Under the pieces are notes generated by a model that was not told the origin of the DNA, did no database searches, and was given only the letters and a program-made list of their open reading frames with translations. DNA of 64,000 nt from Fimbriimonadaceae bacterium (GTDB lineage: Bacteria > Armatimonadota > UBA10988): contig JADZEX010000026.1 in NCBI GenBank assembly GCA_020850355.1, positions 72,110 to 136,109 on the forward strand, given 5' to 3'. Shown piece by piece: positions 38,407 through 47,291 of the stretch (position 1 is the stretch's first letter; each line of letters starts with the position of its first letter). The position numbers and the translations under genes are program-made.

Positions 38407-39737
38407 CGCGACCTCCGGCGACAGGCCACGAAGAAGCCGTCGTGGCCATCCCCCGGGCCGATGGTCGCCCAGCCGGCGGCGGCGTCCCAGCTCGGCGGCA
38501 CGGGGCCCGCCGCGGCTGGTGCGAAGTCGCCGAAGGTGCTGTCGAACCAGCGCATCTGCCCCTCGTTCTCCTCTTGCTCCATGCTGCAGGTCGCATACAC
38601 CAGCACGCCGCCCGGCCTGGTCAGCCGCGCCGCAGCGGCCAGCAGTTCACACTGCAACGCCGTCACCTCGGCCAGCCGCGCCGCCTTCAGGTGCCAGCGC
38701 AGATCGGGCCGCCGGGCCAGCGTGCCACTGCCGCTGCAGGGGGCGTCCAGCAGCACCACCTCGGCCGGCGCGGCCGCCGTGAGAGTCTCGCGCACGTCGC
38801 CCGCCACGGTCTGGATACACTTCAGCCCCAGCCGCGCCGCTGCCTGGTCGACCCGTTGCAGCCGCCCGGCGTTACGGTCGCAGGCCAGCACTTCGCCCTG
38901 GTCGCCCAGCAGCTCGGCGAGGTGGGTCGCCTTGCCGCCCGGCGCGGCACACAGATCGATCACGCGCTGCCCGGCCGTGGCGCCGCTGACCGGCGCAATC
39001 AGCATGGCGCCCTCGTCTTGGATCGTAAACCAGCCCTCGCGCCAGCCGGGCAGGCCTTCGACCGCCTGCGGCTCCTGCAACAGCACCGCCTCGGGGCAGA
39101 GCCGACCGGCTTCGACCGCGATCCCGCGGTTACGCAGCACGTGCAGCAGATCGGCGGCGGAGGTGCGCAGGCGGTTGGCCCGCAGATGCAGCCGCGGCTC
39201 GCGGTTGCCGGCGAGGCACCAGGCCCGAGCGGTCTCGACGCCGTGGCGGGCCACCCAGCGTTGGACCAGCCAGCGCGGGTGGGACTCCCACTCGACCAGC
39301 CGCTCGACCGGATCGGCGGCCAACTCCGGCGGTTCGTCGCGCAGCGCGTCGGCCTCGCCAGCCAGGCGGCGGAAGACGCCGTTGGCGTACTGCGCCAGTC
39401 CGGCGTGGCCCCAATCGCGGGCGATGTTGACCAAATCGTTGACGGCGGCGCCGACGCGGGTCTGCGCGGCCCACAGCAGCTCAAAGGCGCCGACTCGCAA
39501 GACCGCTCGCAGCACGGGATCGAGCCCTCCAAGGGGACGGCTGAGCAGTGGTCGGAGGACGAAGTCGCAGCGGCGGCGGAGTCGGATGGAGCCGTGAGTC
39601 AAGGCCGTGGCGCGGGCCGCAGACGGTCCTTGCAGGCTGGCGGTGGTCAGCTCACGGTGCAGGGCCACCTCGGCGAAGGCGCCGGTCTCGACCGCTCGCT
39701 GCACGGCGACGGCGACGGCGCGGGAGGTGGCGCTCAA
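38403..39737 (-). CDS. rsmB: 16S rRNA (cytosine-C5)-methyltransferase RsmB
   Basis: NusB-like N-terminus, VIDLCAAPGGKATHLAELL, VVLLDAPCSGSGTLARRPDLRW, LVYATCSMEQEENEGQ. Confidence 0.92.
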   Translation of the reverse strand: MSATSRAVAVAVQRAVETGAFAEVALHRELTTASLQGPSAARATALTHGSIRLRRRCDFVLRPLLSRPLGGLDPVLRAVLRVGAFELLWAAQTRVGAAVNDLVNIARDWGHAGLAQYANGVFRRLAGEADALRDEPPELAADPVERLVEWESHPRWLVQRWVARHGVETARAWCLAGNREPRLHLRANRLRTSAADLLHVLRNRGIAVEAGRLCPEAVLLQEPQAVEGLPGWREGWFTIQDEGAMLIAPVSGATAGQRVIDLCAAPGGKATHLAELLGDQGEVLACDRNAGRLQRVDQAAARLGLKCIQTVAGDVRETLTAAAPAEVVLLDAPCSGSGTLARRPDLRWHLKAARLAEVTALQCELLAAAARLTRPGGVLVYATCSMEQEENEGQMRWFDSTFGDFAPAAAGPVPPSWDAAAGWATIGPGDGHDGFFVACRRRSR

Positions 39738-40105
39738 GACTCCGGATCGAAGTCGGGGAAGTAGATCGCCGCTTTGGCGACTTCCTCATTACCGGGTTCG
39801 AGCTTCCAGACCTGCTTCATCTCGGCCAGGGCCTCGTCATTCATGCCCAGCATGAGGTAGGTCTTGAACAGCTCCACCCGCCCCTTGACGAAGTCGGGCC
39901 GCTGCCCGCGCATCTTTTCCAGGTCGGCGATCGACTCGTCGAAGAAGCCGTTGAAGCAGTAGGCCAGGCCGCGCCCGTGGTAGACCAGGTAGGCCTCCGC
40001 ATCGTCGGCGAACTCGGCGACCAGGGCGTCGTAGATGGTGATCGCCGCGTCGTACTCGCCGTCATAGCGGAGCCGGTCAGCTTCTTGCAAGCGGCTCTGG
40101 TCCAC
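39734..40105 (-). CDS. small TPR protein
   Basis: EADRLRYDGEYDAAITIYDALVAEFADDAEAYLVYHGRGLAYCFNGFFDESIADLEKM. Confidence 0.75.
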   Translation of the reverse strand: MDQSRLQEADRLRYDGEYDAAITIYDALVAEFADDAEAYLVYHGRGLAYCFNGFFDESIADLEKMRGQRPDFVKGRVELFKTYLMLGMNDEALAEMKQVWKLEPGNEEVAKAAIYFPDFDPES

Positions 40106-40126
40106 GGGTTCAACGCTCCTTGGCCA

Positions 40127-41047
40127 CTACCGGCCAGCGATGGTCAGCCGACGTCCCCGGGCGTAGGCTGCGCCATCGGTCGGCCGCCGGCCGGGGGCCT
40201 GCACCTGGCTCAGCCAGAGACTCCCGTCGCCCGTCCCTATCAGTATGCCACGTCCGTCGACGATGTCGAGCAGCGCGCCCGGGATTCCCTGGCTCTCGCC
40301 GACCCGACACCGTAGGACTTTGACCCACTCCCCCGCCACCTCGGCCTGCGCCCCAGGCCACGGCGTGACGCCACGGACCACGTTGAACAGCTCGCTGGCC
40401 GGCTGCGACCAGCGCAGGCGACCTTCTTCTTTGTGCAGGCGCGGCGCCAGAGTCGCCAGCGTCGCGTCCTGTGGTTGCGGTGTTATCGCACCGGCCAGCC
40501 ATTCCTGCAAGGTCTTTCGCAACAACTCCGGTGCCGCCAGGGCCAACCGCTGCAACAGCTCGCCGGCCGTTTCCTGCGGCTCGATGGCGCTGGGCTCGGC
40601 GGCCAGCACCGGCCCGCTGTCGAGGCCCTCGTCCAGCAGCATCACGCTGATCCCGGTGCCGGTCTCGCCGGCCAGCAGCGCCCGCTGCACCGGCGCCGCG
40701 CCGCGGTAGCGGGGCAGCAGCGAGAAGTGGACGTTGAGGCAGCCCCCGCGGGGAGCCGTCAGGACGGCGGCCGGCAGCAGTTGACCAAAGGCCACCACCA
40801 CGGCCACGTCGAGCGGCTCGGCGGTGAGCCAGGCCAGGAAGTCCGCGTGGCCGCGGATCCGTTCGGGCTGCACCACCTCCAGCCCCAGTTCGAGCGCCCG
40901 CCGCTTGACGGGCGAGGGCTGCGGCGTGCTGGACCGCCCGACCGGCCGGTCGGGCTGCGTCACCACGCGCAGGCGGCTCGCCAGGCCAGCCAGCGCCTCG
41001 AGACAGGGCACCGCCACCTCCGGCGTGCCCATGAAGACGGCGTTCAC
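40127..41047 (-). CDS. fmt: methionyl-tRNA formyltransferase
   Basis: VFMGTPEVAVPCLEAL, VVAFGQLLP, GGCLNVHFSLLPRYRGAAPVQRALLAGETGTGISVM, GVTPWPGA. GTG start overlaps def TGA. Confidence 0.95.
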   Translation of the reverse strand: MNAVFMGTPEVAVPCLEALAGLASRLRVVTQPDRPVGRSSTPQPSPVKRRALELGLEVVQPERIRGHADFLAWLTAEPLDVAVVVAFGQLLPAAVLTAPRGGCLNVHFSLLPRYRGAAPVQRALLAGETGTGISVMLLDEGLDSGPVLAAEPSAIEPQETAGELLQRLALAAPELLRKTLQEWLAGAITPQPQDATLATLAPRLHKEEGRLRWSQPASELFNVVRGVTPWPGAQAEVAGEWVKVLRCRVGESQGIPGALLDIVDGRGILIGTGDGSLWLSQVQAPGRRPTDGAAYARGRRLTIAGR

Positions 41048-41664
41048 CGGTTCACCAGGCCCTGCTCCGAGCGCAGCGCGGCGAAGTGCTGGATCACCTC
41101 GTCGACGCTGGTCGGCGTGCGCAGCACCCGGTCGCCATCCTCGTCGGGTTCGAGCCCGGCCGCGCGGGGATCGTCGGCCTGCAGCAACTCGCTCCACCAG
41201 AGGTCGGCGGTGTGGTCGGTGAAGAGCACCCCGTTGAGGTGATCCACTTCATGCTGCAGGGCGCGGGCCAGCAACCCGCTGGCGCTGATGCTGACGGTGC
41301 GCCCGGCGCGGTCGAGGCCGACGATGGTGATCTGCTTGGCTCGCGGCACCGCACCGTAGACCCCCGGGATGCTGAGACACCCTTCGGTGCCGCGGGCCTG
41401 GCCCGACTTGCGCTTGATCTGCGGGTTGACCAGCCCGATCACCTCACCCTCGCCGTCCCACGCCACCAGCACCCGCCGGCTGACGGCGACTTGCGGCGCG
41501 GCCAGGCCCAGGCCGTGGCAGTCATGCATCGTCTCGGTGAGGTCGTCGATCAGCTTGCGCACCCCGGCATCGACGACGCTCACCGGCCTGGCCTTGCGGC
41601 GCAGGACCTCGTCTCCCAACAGGACCACTTGACGGCGCACCAGGCTCCTCCGCGCCGACATCAT
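41044..41664 (-). CDS. def: peptide deformylase
   Basis: GLGLAAPQVAV, EGCLSIPGVYG, LQHEVDHLNGVLFTD. Confidence 0.95.
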   Translation of the reverse strand: MMSARRSLVRRQVVLLGDEVLRRKARPVSVVDAGVRKLIDDLTETMHDCHGLGLAAPQVAVSRRVLVAWDGEGEVIGLVNPQIKRKSGQARGTEGCLSIPGVYGAVPRAKQITIVGLDRAGRTVSISASGLLARALQHEVDHLNGVLFTDHTADLWWSELLQADDPRAAGLEPDEDGDRVLRTPTSVDEVIQHFAALRSEQGLVNR

Positions 41665-41697
41665 ACCATAGCGCCCGCCACCGGCCGGCGGAGCCGG

Positions 41698-42711
41698 TTA
41701 CGCGAAGCGGACACACCCCTTGATCACCTGCCCGGCGTCGATCTGCGCGATGGCCGCGCCGAACTCGTCGGGCGTCCACAGATGCGACCGCCAGAACCCG
41801 GCCTCAAGCCGTCCCGCCAGCAGGTCTTCGGAGACCAGCCGGGTGTAGCGGTGTTCTTCCGGCCCGGGCCGCAACGGCCGCAGGCCGGCTGGCAACTGCG
41901 CATAGACGGCGTCCCAGGCGCTGCCGGCGGCGGCGCCGTAGATCGCCACCACGGCGTCGGGCTGCAGCAGAGGCGCGAAACTGGGGAGCAGCGCGGGCCG
42001 GCCAATCGCCTCGAAAAGATGCGTCGCGAGGGCGCCGCCATGGTGCGCCCGGATCTGCTCGGCGAGGTCCGGCGCGCTGCTGTCGAGGGCCAGGTGCGCG
42101 CCGCAGCGGCGGGCCAGCAGCAGGCGCTCGGGGCGCCGGCCGAGGGTCACCACCAGGCGGCACCCGGCGCTACGCAGCCAGCGGGTCAGCGTCAGTCCGG
42201 CGACCCCGGTCCCGACCACCACCGCGGCCGCGCCGAGCAGCGGGCCAGTGGCCTCGGCGACCTGCTCCACGAAAGCGCGTGTCTCGGCCAGCGAGATACT
42301 CAGGAAGGCATCCTCGGGGGCCAGCGCGGGCGCCAGCACCACCTGCCGATCGCTGGTGTAGTTGCCCGCGGCGTCGCGCACCAGGCCATACTCGGCGAAG
42401 CCGCCCCAGCCGCTCGAGAGACCGTCGCGCTGGTCACCGGGCAAGATCGCCGCGGCCCGCGTGACCCGGTCACCGACCCGGTAGCGCTGGCAGGCGGCGC
42501 CGACCTCGACGACCGTGCCGACCGACTCGTGCCCCAGGATGAAGGGCGTCGCCGGGCGGTAGGGCTGGTCGCCGCGGATCAGTTCGCGGTCGGTGCTGTT
42601 GCAGAACCCGCAGGTCTCGATCCGGACCAGGGCCTCGTCGGCGGCCGGCCGCGGCAGCGGCAGATCGGCCCACTCCCACGCCTCCGGTCCCGTCACTACC
42701 AGCGCCCGCAT
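41698..42711 (-). CDS. zinc-type alcohol dehydrogenase-like (MDR) protein
   Basis: ALVRIETCGFCNSTDRELIRGD, FILGHESVGTVVEVG, VVVGTGVAGLTLTRWLRSAGCRLVVTLGR. Confidence 0.85.
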   Translation of the reverse strand: MRALVVTGPEAWEWADLPLPRPAADEALVRIETCGFCNSTDRELIRGDQPYRPATPFILGHESVGTVVEVGAACQRYRVGDRVTRAAAILPGDQRDGLSSGWGGFAEYGLVRDAAGNYTSDRQVVLAPALAPEDAFLSISLAETRAFVEQVAEATGPLLGAAAVVVGTGVAGLTLTRWLRSAGCRLVVTLGRRPERLLLARRCGAHLALDSSAPDLAEQIRAHHGGALATHLFEAIGRPALLPSFAPLLQPDAVVAIYGAAAGSAWDAVYAQLPAGLRPLRPGPEEHRYTRLVSEDLLAGRLEAGFWRSHLWTPDEFGAAIAQIDAGQVIKGCVRFA

Positions 42712-42799
42712 CAGCCGTCTCCTGTCCCGGGCCGGCCATTCGGCCCGGCGCCCGCAGGACCTTCCGTCGCGCCGGCGTAATCGCCGGTGGGAGCAGCCC

Positions 42800-44305
42800 G
42801 TGCAGGTCTCGACCGACTTCCCCGGCGGCGGCGCCGACAACCTCCGGATCGACGGCGACACCGTCTCATTCGAGGCCCCAGCCAAGGGCTGCCCGCAGCC
42901 GATGTGGTTCGCTTTCCGGCTGCTCGGAGCAGCCGGTCGACGTGTCACTGGCCGCCTGACCAATGGCCGGGCCTGCCTCGGCGGGGGCCAACTGGGCGTC
43001 GCGCAGCCGGTCTATCGCGACGGCGCCGGCGCCTGGCACCGGGTGATGCCCCAGCGTTGTAGCTACGACGCTGCCAGCGGGGTGTTGACGTTCTGGTTCA
43101 CCCCGACCAGCGACGAGACCACCGTCGCGTCGATCTTCCCGTACCAACTGGCCGACCTGGATGCCTTCCGCCGCAAGCTGCCGGCGGACCGCGCGCGGTG
43201 GCGGGTGCTCGGCGAGTCGCCCCACGGCCGGCCGATCGCGATGCTCGAAGTCGGCGATCCCGAGCGGCGCGGCGAGGTGGTCTGGGTCACCGCGCGGCAT
43301 CACGCCGGCGAGGTGCAGGGCAGTTACGTGATCGAGGGCCTCGTCTCGCGAGTCCTGTCGGCGCCCTGGCTGCTGGCCGGCCGGACCTTCTGCTGTCTGC
43401 CCATCATGGACGTCGATGCGGTCGAGGAGGGCAGCTACGGCAAGGACCAGGCGCCGATCGACTTCAACCGCGACTGGTCCGAGTCGCCGCACCATCCGGC
43501 GGTGCGGATGGTCCAGCGCGAACTCGCGGCGAGCGCCGCGAGTGGCACGCTGACGCTGTTCTTGGATCTGCACGGCCCGGCCCCGGGCGATCCCAGCTTC
43601 TTCCTGCCGAGCCGCCGCTGGACCTGCGACGACGCCTACGCGCAGCGCTGCTTCGCCCTGATCGACCACGTCGCCCGCGACTGGGACGGTCTGGCCCAGG
43701 GCGACTACCCGCGGCAGGCGCTGCGCTGGGCCGAAGACAACGCCGAGATGGTCTCGGCGGCGGCCGTCGAGTTGGCGCATGGGGTGCCGGCGCTGACGCT
43801 GGAGGTGGCCTACCACCGGGATCACCTGGGCCGGCTGCAGACGCCCGAGGGCTGGCGCGGAATCGGTCGTCGGCTGGCCGAGGGCTACCACCGCTGGCGC
43901 CTGTCGGGCGAAGCTTCGGGGCGGGTGCGAGCGTTGCCGGAGCTGCCGCGCCCGGCCGCCTGGTTCTGCCAAAGCCTGCCGCAGCAGGTGGCGATCAGCG
44001 ACGACGGCGCCGACCTGGTGTTGACCAGCACCGCCGCCCCGGCGCGGGCCCGGCTGCAACTGCGCGAGTTCCAGAGCGGCCCGCGGCGGCTGACCTGGCA
44101 GAGCAGTGGCAAAGCCACGGCGCGGCTGAGCCTGTACCGCTACGGGCCGGCCGGGTACCGCCTGCCCGGCCACGAGACGGTGCCGTTGGCGGTCCATGCG
44201 GGCGAACTGCGGCTCGATCCCGGCGGCCGTTGGCGCTGCGCGGTGCTGCTGGAGGCGGCCGAAGCCGGGGCCACCTGGCGGCTGCGCTGGGAGGAGACCA
44301 CCTGA
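42800..44305 (+). CDS. M14 family zinc carboxypeptidase-like protein
   Basis: VTARHHAGEVQGSYVIEGLV (HxxE), IDFNRDWSESPHHPAVR, LFLDLHGPAPGDPSFF, VPALTLEVAYHRD. Confidence 0.82.
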   Translation: MQVSTDFPGGGADNLRIDGDTVSFEAPAKGCPQPMWFAFRLLGAAGRRVTGRLTNGRACLGGGQLGVAQPVYRDGAGAWHRVMPQRCSYDAASGVLTFWFTPTSDETTVASIFPYQLADLDAFRRKLPADRARWRVLGESPHGRPIAMLEVGDPERRGEVVWVTARHHAGEVQGSYVIEGLVSRVLSAPWLLAGRTFCCLPIMDVDAVEEGSYGKDQAPIDFNRDWSESPHHPAVRMVQRELAASAASGTLTLFLDLHGPAPGDPSFFLPSRRWTCDDAYAQRCFALIDHVARDWDGLAQGDYPRQALRWAEDNAEMVSAAAVELAHGVPALTLEVAYHRDHLGRLQTPEGWRGIGRRLAEGYHRWRLSGEASGRVRALPELPRPAAWFCQSLPQQVAISDDGADLVLTSTAAPARARLQLREFQSGPRRLTWQSSGKATARLSLYRYGPAGYRLPGHETVPLAVHAGELRLDPGGRWRCAVLLEAAEAGATWRLRWEETT

Positions 44306-46017
44306 TGCGCGCGACGCTCCTGGCCCTGCTGCTGGCCCCGGCGCTGGCGGGCGCCCAGCCGGTCGACCTGCAGGCGCTCCTGAACGACGCGGTGGCGCGG
44401 CAGCTCCCGCGGCTCGAACTGCCGGCCGGCCCCGTCCGCACCGGCCGGCTGGTCCTGCAGGGCGCCACCAACCTGGTCGTCGACGGACCGCGGACGACGC
44501 TGGTCTTCACCGACCTCAACGGGATCGGCCTGACCCTCAACCAGTGCCGCGGCGTGACGTTGCGCGGGTTCCGGATCGACTACGACCCGCTGCCGTTCAC
44601 GCAGGGCAGCATCACGGCGCTGGCCGCCGACCGCAGCAGCGTCGAGCTGGCCCTGCACGAGGGCTACCCCGACGCCAGCGACGACTACCTGGTCAACCAC
44701 ATCCACCTCTTCGAGCCGCAGGCCCAGCGTTGGAAGCCGACCGCGCCGGACTACTACCCCCGCCGCACGCTGCGGGTCGACCCGCGACACGTCCGCTTGG
44801 AGTTCGCCGCTGGCCACCCGGGCCTCGATCAACTGGCCATCGGCGACCGGGTCGTCCTGAATCAGCGCAACGGCGGGGCCATCCGGATGAACGACTGTGC
44901 CGCCATCACGGTCGCCGGACTGCAGATCCTGACGGCGCCAGGCGCCGCCCTGCTGGCGCGCTACATGGATGGTGAGAACCGCTTCCGCTACCGCGTCGAG
45001 CCAGGCCCGCCGCCGCCCGGCGCGACCCAGCCCCGGCTGCTGTCGAGCTGTGCCGACGCCTTCAACTACGCCTTCGCCCGGCGGGGGCCGATCCTGGAGA
45101 ACTGCGCCTTCAGCTTCATGGGCGACGACTCGGTCAACCTTCACGGGGCCACCCTGGCGGTGCTGGCGCGGGTCTCGCCGACCGAACTGCGGGTAGCCTG
45201 GCCCTACGCCCCGGAGTGGCTGCCGCGCATGATCCGGGCCGGCGACCAGGCGCGGCGGCTGGCGGCCGGCAACTTCGCGCCGCTCGGCCTGGCCGGCATC
45301 GCGGAGTTTGTCCCGGAGCCCACCCGCGATGCCGCGCTGTTCCCGCGGATTGCGGTGGCCTGGCCGCGCAACCCGGCCGATCGCGGCACCATCTTCCGGC
45401 TGCGCCTGAGCGCCCCCTTGCCGGCCGAGCCGGGCGAGTGGATCGACGTGCCGGCCGCCAACGCGCCAGGCTGGCGGATCACCGGCTGTGAGTTCCGCGA
45501 CCACCGCGCCCGCGGCCTGCGGCTGATGGCCAGCGACGGGCTGGTGCAGTTCTGCGTGCTCGAACGCCTGAAGCACCAGGCCATCACCCTCGGTGGCGAG
45601 TACGGCTTCTGGCGTGAGGCGGGCTGGGTGGAGAACGTGCGGATCGACACCAACATCATCCAGGATGTCGGCCGTGCGGCGGACTGCGGCAGCGCCCGGA
45701 GCTACCCGCTGGGCGCGATCGGGACGTTCATCCGACCGGAGCAACTGCCCTTCAGCGGCGAGCTCCCGCGGGCCAACCGGAACATCGTGATCGAGTCCAA
45801 CACCATCCTGGGTTGCGACCTGGCCGCGGTCCACCTGGCCGCCGCCCGCGACTGCGTCGTGCAGTACAACCACTTCGAGGCGGTCTTGCGGCAGGCGCTG
45901 CCCAGCGCCGGGCGCGACTTTGGGCTGCGACTCGGGGCGGCGGTCGATGCTGTCGACGGGCCGGGCATGACGATTCAGAACAACCGGGTGATTCCGCGTA
46001 GCGAGCCCCCGCAATGA
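44305..46017 (+). CDS. secreted right-handed beta-helix protein, GH110-like
   Basis: Signal peptide; CADAFNYAFARRGPILENCAFSFMGDDSVNLHGATLAV; PbH1-like repeats near C-terminus. TGATG overlap with upstream gene. Confidence 0.65.
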   Translation: MRATLLALLLAPALAGAQPVDLQALLNDAVARQLPRLELPAGPVRTGRLVLQGATNLVVDGPRTTLVFTDLNGIGLTLNQCRGVTLRGFRIDYDPLPFTQGSITALAADRSSVELALHEGYPDASDDYLVNHIHLFEPQAQRWKPTAPDYYPRRTLRVDPRHVRLEFAAGHPGLDQLAIGDRVVLNQRNGGAIRMNDCAAITVAGLQILTAPGAALLARYMDGENRFRYRVEPGPPPPGATQPRLLSSCADAFNYAFARRGPILENCAFSFMGDDSVNLHGATLAVLARVSPTELRVAWPYAPEWLPRMIRAGDQARRLAAGNFAPLGLAGIAEFVPEPTRDAALFPRIAVAWPRNPADRGTIFRLRLSAPLPAEPGEWIDVPAANAPGWRITGCEFRDHRARGLRLMASDGLVQFCVLERLKHQAITLGGEYGFWREAGWVENVRIDTNIIQDVGRAADCGSARSYPLGAIGTFIRPEQLPFSGELPRANRNIVIESNTILGCDLAAVHLAAARDCVVQYNHFEAVLRQALPSAGRDFGLRLGAAVDAVDGPGMTIQNNRVIPRSEPPQ

Positions 46018-46592
46018 CCTTGCACGGGCAGGTGATGGTCGTCTGCGACGCCACCGAACCGCTCTTGGCGGCGGTCGCGACGGCCCTCGCCGCAGAGGGC
46101 GCGACGCTGGTGCTGCTGGCGCCGGACGCGGCGAGTCTGCGCCAGGTGGCGGCGGCGGCCCGCCGCGTCGGCGGCGAGGTCCACGCGCTGCCGGTGCGGC
46201 TCGGCGCAGCCGGCTCTGCCGAGCGGGTGGCGGCCTGTGTCGGCGACGTGGCCGGCCGGGTCGACCGACTCCTCCTGGGCGGTGCAGCCGGGTCGCCCGC
46301 GGTGGCCGCGGCCCTGACGGCGGCCCTGCGGCCGTTGCTGCAGGCCCGCCCCGGCGGCCGGGTGCTCGGGCTGCTGGGCCCGGCCGAGGGCCTGACCACC
46401 GCGCCAGTCTGGCTGGCCGACCTGCGGCCAGCGCTGGCAGCCAGTGGTGTGACGGTCCACCAAACGGCCGCCGGCCAGGCGCCGCTGGCGGCCAACGAGC
46501 CGCCGTGGGTCAGCCTGCTGGCCTGGGCGCTCGGGCACGAGCCGCTGCCCGGCGCGTCGACCGGATCCAACGACCCGCCAGCAGCAGGCTAA
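46014..46592 (+). CDS. degenerate short-chain-dehydrogenase-like protein
   Basis: SDR-like pattern GQVMVVCDATEPLLAAVATALAAEGATLVLLAPDAASLRQ without GxxxGxG and YxxxK; ATGA overlap with upstream gene. Confidence 0.5.
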   Translation: MTLHGQVMVVCDATEPLLAAVATALAAEGATLVLLAPDAASLRQVAAAARRVGGEVHALPVRLGAAGSAERVAACVGDVAGRVDRLLLGGAAGSPAVAAALTAALRPLLQARPGGRVLGLLGPAEGLTTAPVWLADLRPALAASGVTVHQTAAGQAPLAANEPPWVSLLAWALGHEPLPGASTGSNDPPAAG

Positions 46593-47291
46593 GGGCGGCC
46601 GCCAGGAGGGCGCCGGCGACGCCCAGCCGCAGCCGGAGGCGAAGCTGCCAGAAGCTGGTCGGGAGCCGGTCGGCGGCGCGCGCGGTGATCCAAACCGGGC
46701 GCTGCAGTCCGACCAGGCCGCCAACGACCTGGTTATAGGGCCAGACCAACGGGATCCGCGCGATGTCGCTGCGCCGCTGCGGGTCGTCGTCGCCGGCCAC
46801 CAGTCCCATCGCGGGGAGCACTCGGGCGTACCAGGCCGCCTCCGGCGTGGGCTCCACCGGCGCCGCCGGCAGGTTGCGCGAGATCGGCCGGAACGCCGGC
46901 TCGCCGCTCCGCTCGAAGGTCTGCTGGAGCTGCGTGAACGAAAGCGGCCGCCCCGCGTCGTCCACCCAATAGCGGTTGGCAATCAGGTCGACCGCAATCC
47001 ACTGCGCCAGGTCGGGCGCCCAGAACTCGGCCATCGTGTGCTCGGCGCTCTGCCGCTCCCGGACGGCGACCCCGTTGGCCAGCCCATGGGCGGTGAGCGC
47101 CTCGGTGTAGTCCGAACAGCAGGGCGGGATTGGTTTCCCGATCTCTGCCACGCCTCGGGAACGACGCGCACTTGCCAGGCGGCGCGGGCCAGGGCGGGCC
47201 GCCGCAGCGCGGAAGGGCCAGCCCGCCCGCCAGCACCCTGGTCGCGACGGCGCCAGCGGCCAGCAGCCGCCAGGACCGGCGCGGTAGTGTG
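46510..47291 (-). pseudogene. transglutaminase-like membrane protein, 5' part apparently frameshifted
   Basis: CCSDYTEALTAHGLANGVAVRERQSAEHTMAEFWAPDLAQWIAVD (Cys/His/Asp order) and C-terminal TM; the N-terminal hydrophobic segment RSWRLLAAGAVATRVLAGGLALP is in a second frame and AWQVRVVPEAWQR in a third. Confidence 0.5.
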
